Assembly (NCBI GenBank): GCA_003553305.1
Contig: PWEB01000153.1
Coordinates: 1 to 11,143 of the forward strand
DNA: 11,143 nucleotides
From: Syntrophomonadaceae bacterium
GTDB taxonomy: Bacteria; Bacillota; Dethiobacteria; DTU022
Direction of reading: 5' to 3'
Shown piece by piece: positions 6,750-11,143 of this stretch. The position numbers and the translations under genes were made by a program. Below the pieces are notes generated by a model. It was not told the origin of the DNA. It did no database searches and was given only the letters and a program-made list of their open reading frames with translations. How positions within the stretch are numbered: position 1 is the stretch's first letter; each line of letters begins with the position of its first letter.

Positions 6750-8804
6750 TTATTTTGTTATCTCAAGCTCATAAACAACCTGCTCTCCTAAACTGCTTTC
6801 ATTGATCTTTTCTACAACCAGGCTTGCGTCAGTGACTTCCATGTCAAAGATATAACGGGCTAAAGGATTAACCAAAACCGTCTCTATAAGATTGCCAATA
6901 CCACGGCCTCCGTATTCAATATCTTCAACTACTTTATCCTGGAGGTAATCGTATACAGAAACTTCGAACCGAACTTCTATCCGGTTTTTCTCTTCTAATT
7001 CCCGACCAATATTATCTAATACCCTTTTAATAATCTGCTTGACAACCGGTTTTCGAATATAATCAAATACAACAAAGTTATTGCCAATACGATTATATAT
7101 TTCGGGACGACCAAGTTTAAACTTGAAGTGCTCCTCAACAGCAGTTAACACTCTTTTTTTTACTTCCTGATAGGGTGTCTCGACCCTTTCAAACTCTTCA
7201 TATCCGCATGAACATGTCAGGGGGTTATCTTTATAAAAACTAAAGTTGCCACATTCATGACAACGCCAGGCTAAGGGTAAAATATTAGGTTTACGCAAAT
7301 AAGTGCCATCACCTAAAGGTTCGTCAATATAGGCACCAATATTGCTTGTAAAAATGATCACCGCTTCGGAAAAATAAACTGTTTCACCTTTACTGTCAGT
7401 CATACGCCCATCTTCGAGTATTTGTAGAAATTTATCCATAATTTTCGGATGGGCCTTTTCAATTTCATCGAATAGTAGAACGGCAAAGGGAGATTCTTTG
7501 ATTTTATTTGTTAGCTGTCCACCTTCCTCGTATCCAATATATCCAGGTGGAGCACCCAACAACTTCTGATCAGAATGTTCCTGGGCATACTCGCTCATGT
7601 CAAAACGAATGCAAACATTTTCATCTCCAAAAAGAAGTTCTGCCAAGCTGCGGGCCATTTCAGTCTTCCCAACACCCGTAGGACCAGCAAAAAACAGCAC
7701 TCCTTTTGGTTTTAAAGCAGCAGCTGAATGATGAATACCTGAAAGACCAGCTGAAGCACGCTTGATAATATCGACCACAGCATGTATTGCAGCTTCCTGG
7801 CCCTTAACTCTTTCTCTCAATATTTCATCAGCCCTGGCCAATTTCTCTCGGCCTTTCCCCTGTTTTAGCCGATCCCAGGCACTTTCTACCAGACCAAATT
7901 TATAGTGCTCAATAATTTTCTTGGGCTCATCAAAAGTTATAAACTCTTTTAAAGAAACTCGGCGTAAGCACTCAAGTTCATAGTTAGTTAGCCCTCCAGA
8001 CAGATCAATAAAAGACTCCACTGAATCTGATTTATCATAATCACTAACTTGACCATGATAAAAACCATCAAGGGCACTTTCGAAATAAATCCGACGCTCC
8101 TCCTGGTCGGGCAAGCCAATTTGCAAGGGTTTTACCAGTGGATGGTGCAAGTAAAGCCAGGCAGGCAAATCTGTTAACCGATCACTTATAAGAACCAGCA
8201 CATGATTTGATGCTTTACCCTGCTTCTTTATTGTTGCCTCTTCAACACATTTTAGAAGCTTAACAAACTGGCGACGTTCTTGCTGGGCGAGGTTTTCGGT
8301 AGATCCAAACAAACGGGAAGCGAAATCAATTACTATAGCCATTGGTTCATTACTAGCAAACAATGCTCGGCGGACTGCATCAAGCGCCGCATCAAAATCA
8401 CGCAAATGAGGCATAGCCGGTTGGCTCATGAATGATGAAGATTTTCCTCGATCTTGATTACATATGGTTAATTCTTTTTTTCCGTGCCCACTTTCTGAAT
8501 CGCTTTTTTCTACCCGGTCAACATTTACTGGCTTTTCTGCTTTTTGAAATATTTCCATCTCTTCTTTGGTCATAAATGATATTCCGTCTACAATATCATA
8601 ATAAGCTACACATCTATATTGCTCATCAGAAAAAAACCGGTGCAATAATTTTCTAAGCGGGAAATAAGCCCAGCAGGTTTCATCACCACTTTTGACGGGG
8701 TAAAGAAGCAGATCATAGATATTGCCATGCAGCAAAAACAATGACTTGAGGGGAAGAAATCGTTTAAATTCTCGCAGCCAGCGTGAGGAGCTAGTCTCAG
8801 TCAT
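6750..8804 (-). CDS. ClpB-D2-like AAA+ ATPase with divergent N-terminal region and zinc-knuckle insertion
   Basis: A 684-residue protein. The C-terminal half is a Clp/Hsp100-type AAA+ module: Walker A GPTGVGKT (374-381), GYIG pore loop in GAPPGYIGYEEGG (417-429), Walker B LLFDEIEKAHP (443-453), sensor-1 TSN (486-488), arginine finger in the NRI motif (R572), and a sensor-2-like YGGRG (R634) in a Clp C-terminal domain. Inserted after sensor 1 is a four-cysteine knuckle, C515/C518 and C531/C533, absent from ordinary ClpB. The N-terminal ~330 residues have no P-loop but contain LLHGNIYDL (24-32) and two strand-plus-aspartate segments near 157-160 and 204-208. This suggests a degenerate AAA-like domain, with a hydrophilic, serine-rich stretch at about 95-130. 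There is no visible ClpP-binding loop, so unfolding or remodelling is likelier than proteolysis. I prefer the ATG at 8804, which overlaps the upstream stop as TGATG; a TTG one codon earlier is also possible. Confidence 0.93.
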   Translation of the reverse strand: MTETSSSRWLREFKRFLPLKSLFLLHGNIYDLLLYPVKSGDETCWAYFPLRKLLHRFFSDEQYRCVAYYDIVDGISFMTKEEMEIFQKAEKPVNVDRVEKSDSESGHGKKELTICNQDRGKSSSFMSQPAMPHLRDFDAALDAVRRALFASNEPMAIVIDFASRLFGSTENLAQQERRQFVKLLKCVEEATIKKQGKASNHVLVLISDRLTDLPAWLYLHHPLVKPLQIGLPDQEERRIYFESALDGFYHGQVSDYDKSDSVESFIDLSGGLTNYELECLRRVSLKEFITFDEPKKIIEHYKFGLVESAWDRLKQGKGREKLARADEILRERVKGQEAAIHAVVDIIKRASAGLSGIHHSAAALKPKGVLFFAGPTGVGKTEMARSLAELLFGDENVCIRFDMSEYAQEHSDQKLLGAPPGYIGYEEGGQLTNKIKESPFAVLLFDEIEKAHPKIMDKFLQILEDGRMTDSKGETVYFSEAVIIFTSNIGAYIDEPLGDGTYLRKPNILPLAWRCHECGNFSFYKDNPLTCSCGYEEFERVETPYQEVKKRVLTAVEEHFKFKLGRPEIYNRIGNNFVVFDYIRKPVVKQIIKRVLDNIGRELEEKNRIEVRFEVSVYDYLQDKVVEDIEYGGRGIGNLIETVLVNPLARYIFDMEVTDASLVVEKINESSLGEQVVYELEITK

Positions 8805-9997
8805 CAAGATTGCTCCCTTCTTTCCTGCTTAGAGTAGCTATCACCATAGCCTGGACTGACATCTTTATCTTGTTTATTAATAATATTTATCTCTTTATAA
8901 GGGCCCGGATGAGGGGGTTCACGCCATTTTTCACGGAGTTTAATACTTCTTTCATCCAAAGCCTTGATTAAGTAATCAAAATCCCGGCACCACTTCTCGC
9001 AGCGGTAGTACATATGTTCCTCATTTTTTTCTTGTCTTCTTTCAGAAATAGGTTCTTGCTCTACAATATTAACGAATTCTGTATGCATTGTTTCATCAAG
9101 GCCGCAGGCAATTTCCACTCCTCCATTTTCTGGAGTGCGGAAATAAAGATAACGAGGCCCCGCTTCTAAAGTACCAGCGTTAGGCATTGAAGGATCAAGA
9201 TCAACAGCCTGGTACCCCATACCTGTCAATATATCTCGAATATTATCCATTACATATTGCCTGGATTGGTCCTTTTTTTGAACCTCATCAAAATCTTCTA
9301 AAAGCTGGACAGCTTTTTCATGCAAATGTGGATATTCAACAATTATATCACGTGGTGTTTTTTCTTGAATCAAGCTGCCTAATTGCCTGATCAGTGTTGA
9401 GGCTTTATGCTGGTGTGACTCAAGCGCTGCCTGGCTTTTAACAACTTCTAGCTTGAGAATTAATTCATCACTTGCAAGCCTGACTTGCTGCACTTCATCG
9501 TTTATTTCTTGAATTATTGTTGGAGCTTCAGAAAAAATTTTTCCCAAGTCTTTTTGAGCCCACTTTAAGCGCTGAAAATGGAAGGGATCATAGTTGTTGT
9601 TTTCCACTTCTTGTATAATTTTTTTTGTTTCAACAAAAGGATCGTTTAAAAATACCTGCCACTCTTCAGGCCAGTGATCTAATTTCTCTTTTATGTTAGC
9701 AACAATCTTTTTCATTTCTGCAGTGACATCACTCTGAAGCGAAGCCTGCTTGTAACTACGGGTACTGGAATGGGAAACATTCTGCCTTGTATATAAAGCC
9801 CGCTCTTTAAATTTACTGATTACTGCGATTCTATTTTTCTGAGCATTAACTTCTTCCCTTTTACGCCTTTCTATTTCTCTTCTGCGTGCTTCCTCTTGGC
9901 GTCGACGCTCCTCTTCTTGCCTTTTTCTTCTTTCTTCTTCCAGCTTCTTTCTTTGATATTCACTAATTTCGTAACTGCTGTAAGAATCTCTACTCAT
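8804..9997 (-). CDS. Coiled-coil protein of unknown function
   Basis: A 397-residue soluble protein. Residues about 14-50 are almost entirely Glu, Arg, Lys and Gln, in a run typical of a single charged helix or coiled coil. Residues about 90-250 are also helical. A compact C-terminal domain (about 248-360) follows, containing GYQAVDLD, GPRYLYF and an EIACGLDE segment, then C333-x3-C337 within an aromatic, charged helix. The tail is hydrophilic and includes SPGYGD (381-386). The start is the ATG at 9997, because GGGAGG lies five bases upstream; the longer frame from 10039 lacks a good site. Its stop overlaps the start of the AAA+ ATPase gene (TGATG), so the two are likely translated together and may bind each other as substrate, adaptor or scaffold. 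I do not recognise the family, and no enzymatic motif is evident. Confidence 0.85.
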   Translation of the reverse strand: MSRDSYSSYEISEYQRKKLEEERRKRQEEERRRQEEARRREIERRKREEVNAQKNRIAVISKFKERALYTRQNVSHSSTRSYKQASLQSDVTAEMKKIVANIKEKLDHWPEEWQVFLNDPFVETKKIIQEVENNNYDPFHFQRLKWAQKDLGKIFSEAPTIIQEINDEVQQVRLASDELILKLEVVKSQAALESHQHKASTLIRQLGSLIQEKTPRDIIVEYPHLHEKAVQLLEDFDEVQKKDQSRQYVMDNIRDILTGMGYQAVDLDPSMPNAGTLEAGPRYLYFRTPENGGVEIACGLDETMHTEFVNIVEQEPISERRQEKNEEHMYYRCEKWCRDFDYLIKALDERSIKLREKWREPPHPGPYKEINIINKQDKDVSPGYGDSYSKQERREQS

Positions 9998-10000
9998 TAG

Positions 10001-10008
10001 ATCCTCCC
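10001..10008 (-). promoter_or_regulatory. Ribosome-binding site that sets the coiled-coil protein start
   Basis: The minus strand reads GGGAGGAT directly upstream of the ATG at 9997, with five bases between GGGAGG and the start. The alternative ATG at 10039 has only a weak AAGAG upstream, so the shorter protein is preferred. Confidence 0.75.
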
Positions 10009-10120
10009 ACTCTAAACCTGACAAGTTGAATACAACCATCTCTTAAATCATTTTGCAGGTTCGCCAGGTTCTCATATATTTACAGTTACCCTTATGATAG
10101 GTCGCCCCGATTATTATTCA

Positions 10121-10756
10121 TTAGCGCTTAAGCTCTATCCCTCTCTTTAATAATAGTGTTTTCATAAGCTCTAGTTCACCACGGCGAGGGATACCGATTA
10201 TGCGAACATAATCATCATCAGCTATCTCCACCTGTAAAGAAAATGGTGGTATATATTGGTTCGGACTGATCATAGGGCGATATTTTTGAACCCGCTTAGA
10301 CAAAAGATAGATAGTCTGGTTATCTGATCCACACCAGGGCTTGCTGGGCGATAAATCGATTTCGAAACGACCATCAATTAATATATCAACTTTATTCAAT
10401 AAATCGATCATGGCTTGTGAACCTTTAAGGAGCTCTTCCTTCGTGTAGCCGGAATAAACCATGATGTCAAGGGAAGTATATTTATGAATATTTTCAAGTA
10501 ACTCTTTTAATGATTCAGCTTGCTCAAAAGGTTCTCCACCACTGATAGTCAGCCCTGCATGATCCTGTGCATAAGATATAATTCTTTCTGTTAACCATGC
10601 TATGCTAAAGTATGAGGCTTTCCGACGCTCAAAAAGCTCTACAGACATACATCCTTTGCAGCGTAGTGAACAACCCTGAACCCACAAGCCAATACGCCGT
10701 CCAGGCCCAAGGGTTGTAATTGAAGGAGATATATGATCCACATATAGACCGATCAA
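10121..10756 (-). CDS. NrdG/PflA-like radical SAM activating enzyme (orphan)
   Basis: A 211-residue protein of the glycyl-radical-activase type. Visible features are LGPGRR (16-21), the WVQGC segment leading into the [4Fe-4S] cluster motif C29-x3-C33-x2-C36, the SAM-binding GGEP (73-76), a YSGYT segment (101-105), DGRFE (128-132) and GSDNQ (143-147). The last two match the DG-[KR]-F and GS-x-NQ signatures of NrdG. Members reduce SAM to a 5'-deoxyadenosyl radical, typically to put a glycyl radical on a partner enzyme. No class III reductase (NrdD), pyruvate formate-lyase or other glycyl-radical enzyme is encoded in the window, so the substrate here is unknown and NrdG itself is not a safe name. 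The start is TTG with AAGGGG six bases upstream. It is the first complete gene of the cluster, 123 bases ahead of the coiled-coil gene. Its cluster chemistry implies anaerobic conditions. Confidence 0.9.
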   Translation of the reverse strand: MIGLYVDHISPSITTLGPGRRIGLWVQGCSLRCKGCMSVELFERRKASYFSIAWLTERIISYAQDHAGLTISGGEPFEQAESLKELLENIHKYTSLDIMVYSGYTKEELLKGSQAMIDLLNKVDILIDGRFEIDLSPSKPWCGSDNQTIYLLSKRVQKYRPMISPNQYIPPFSLQVEIADDDYVRIIGIPRRGELELMKTLLLKRGIELKR

Positions 10757-11023
10757 AACTCACCCCTTAGCCCTGAAAAAGTTCATAATTGTATTATTTG
10801 TAGTTGCTAAAATAACAGGATAATAATTTGCAATCTCATTTGGTGATAGATACCTTATTGATAATCCAAAATAGTATTGGTCTTTTTTATTTATGATTAT
10901 CGGAACAAGCTAGTGTTTACATATAATGTAATTCGTCACTAAATCTTATATATGAAAAAATATAGATAAGTTAATATAAACAGTAAATCACAATAGCTAT
11001 CAATTCTATAAAAGCATTAAGAA
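10757..11023 (-). promoter_or_regulatory. Intergenic region with candidate promoters for the kinase/ATPase cluster
   Basis: This 267-base, very AT-rich spacer lies between the RING-like protein stop and the radical SAM start and contains no credible ORF. Two minus-strand promoter candidates are visible. One is TTGATA (11003-10998) with TATATT at 10978-10973, but the spacer is 19 bases. The other is TTAACT (10974-10969), an 18-base spacer, and TATAAG (10950-10945). Both would leave a leader of roughly 170-220 bases. Neither is strong, and in such AT-rich DNA chance matches are common. I see no terminator hairpin after the upstream gene, so read-through from it is also possible. Confidence 0.3.
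10763..10768 (-). promoter_or_regulatory. Ribosome-binding site supporting a TTG start of the radical SAM gene
   Basis: AAGGGG on the minus strand, six bases before the TTG at 10756. The resulting N-terminus (MIGLYVDHIS) has the length expected ahead of the GPG-R motif in this family. Confidence 0.65.
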
Positions 11024-11143
11024 TTAACGTAGAGCTTTTTTACATAAAGGGCATTGAGTGCGTGCACCCGACAACAGTCCCATTGTTTCTTGAACGCAAC
11101 TCTTACATATAAAATGACTTTTTTCACAGGTTTTTGCTCCCTC
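11024..11143 (-). CDS. C-terminus of a protein ending in a RING-like zinc finger, cut by the right edge
   Basis: An open frame enters from the right edge and ends with TAA at 11026-11024, giving the last 39 residues of a protein. The cysteine and histidine spacing is C6-x3-H10-x2-C13-x2-C16-x14-C31-P-L-C34, followed by KKALR and the stop. This matches ligands 3 to 8 of the RING-finger consensus, including the typical CPLC-K-x-x-L ending; the first C-x2-C pair would lie just outside the window. RING and other treble-clef fingers are known in bacteria but are uncommon. In eukaryotes RING domains recruit ubiquitin-conjugating enzymes, but no ubiquitin-like enzyme is visible here and that function should not be assumed. 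A simpler zinc-binding or protein-docking role is possible. The gene is on the same strand as the cluster, 267 bases upstream of it. Confidence 0.75.
   Translation of the reverse strand, partial: EGAKTCEKSHFICKSCVQETMGLLSGARTQCPLCKKALR

Noticed and set aside
5323..8804. Annotation of the cluster as type VI secretion
   Set aside because: Only the regulatory families match. No TssB/C, Hcp, VgrG or baseplate gene is present, and the ATPase lacks an ordinary ClpV layout.
9187..9390. Plus-strand ORF of 67 residues
   Set aside because: It is antisense to the well-supported coiled-coil protein gene, with no ribosome-binding site or recognisable product.
10025..10036. Inverted repeat GTTG-AATA-CAAC
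   Set aside because: A four-base stem with no T-run after it is too short to act as a terminator and is expected by chance in this composition.
1..11143. CRISPR arrays, tRNA or rRNA genes, insertion sequences
   Set aside because: I saw no regularly spaced repeats, no tRNA-like cloverleaf or rRNA sequence, and no transposase-like protein or terminal inverted repeats.

Overview
The window is AT-rich. Its genes have strong AGGAGG-type Shine-Dalgarno sites, it uses several TTG starts, and it carries an oxygen-sensitive NrdG-type radical SAM protein. This suggests a low-GC, probably anaerobic Firmicute (Clostridia-like). That placement is an inference from style and gene content; no taxonomic marker gene is present.

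Every credible gene lies on the minus strand, so the transcription order runs from high to low coordinates. The right edge (11143-11024) holds the C-terminus of a protein ending in a RING-like zinc-finger half. An AT-rich 267-base gap follows, with weak promoter candidates. Then comes a compact cluster: an NrdG-like radical SAM activase (10756-10121); a coiled-coil protein (9997-8804); a ClpB-D2-like AAA+ ATPase with an inserted zinc knuckle (8804-6750); a zinc-ribbon/FHA protein (6664-6131); a PP2C phosphatase (6126-5323); a five-pass membrane protein with a predicted extracytoplasmic beta-propeller (5295-3223); a cytosolic Ser/Thr protein kinase (3154-1790); and a membrane protein sharing the propeller protein's N-terminal domain (1740-937). 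After a 292-base gap come a small multi-pass membrane protein (644-291) and the first 21 codons of another gene at the left edge (64-1).

The cluster reads as one phospho-signalling module. The propeller protein is a plausible surface sensor. The kinase and PP2C write and erase phosphorylation, the FHA protein reads phosphothreonine, and the AAA+ unfoldase is the plausible energy-driven output. The coiled-coil protein is a possible substrate or adaptor, since its gene overlaps the ATPase gene. The radical SAM protein has no visible glycyl-radical partner. I do not recognise this complete gene set as a named system. The kinase/PP2C/FHA/Clp part resembles the regulatory toolkit of type VI secretion, but no secretion structural gene is present. 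The best leads are the RING-like terminus, the orphan activase, the zinc insertion in the AAA+ domain, and the N-terminal domain shared by the two membrane proteins.
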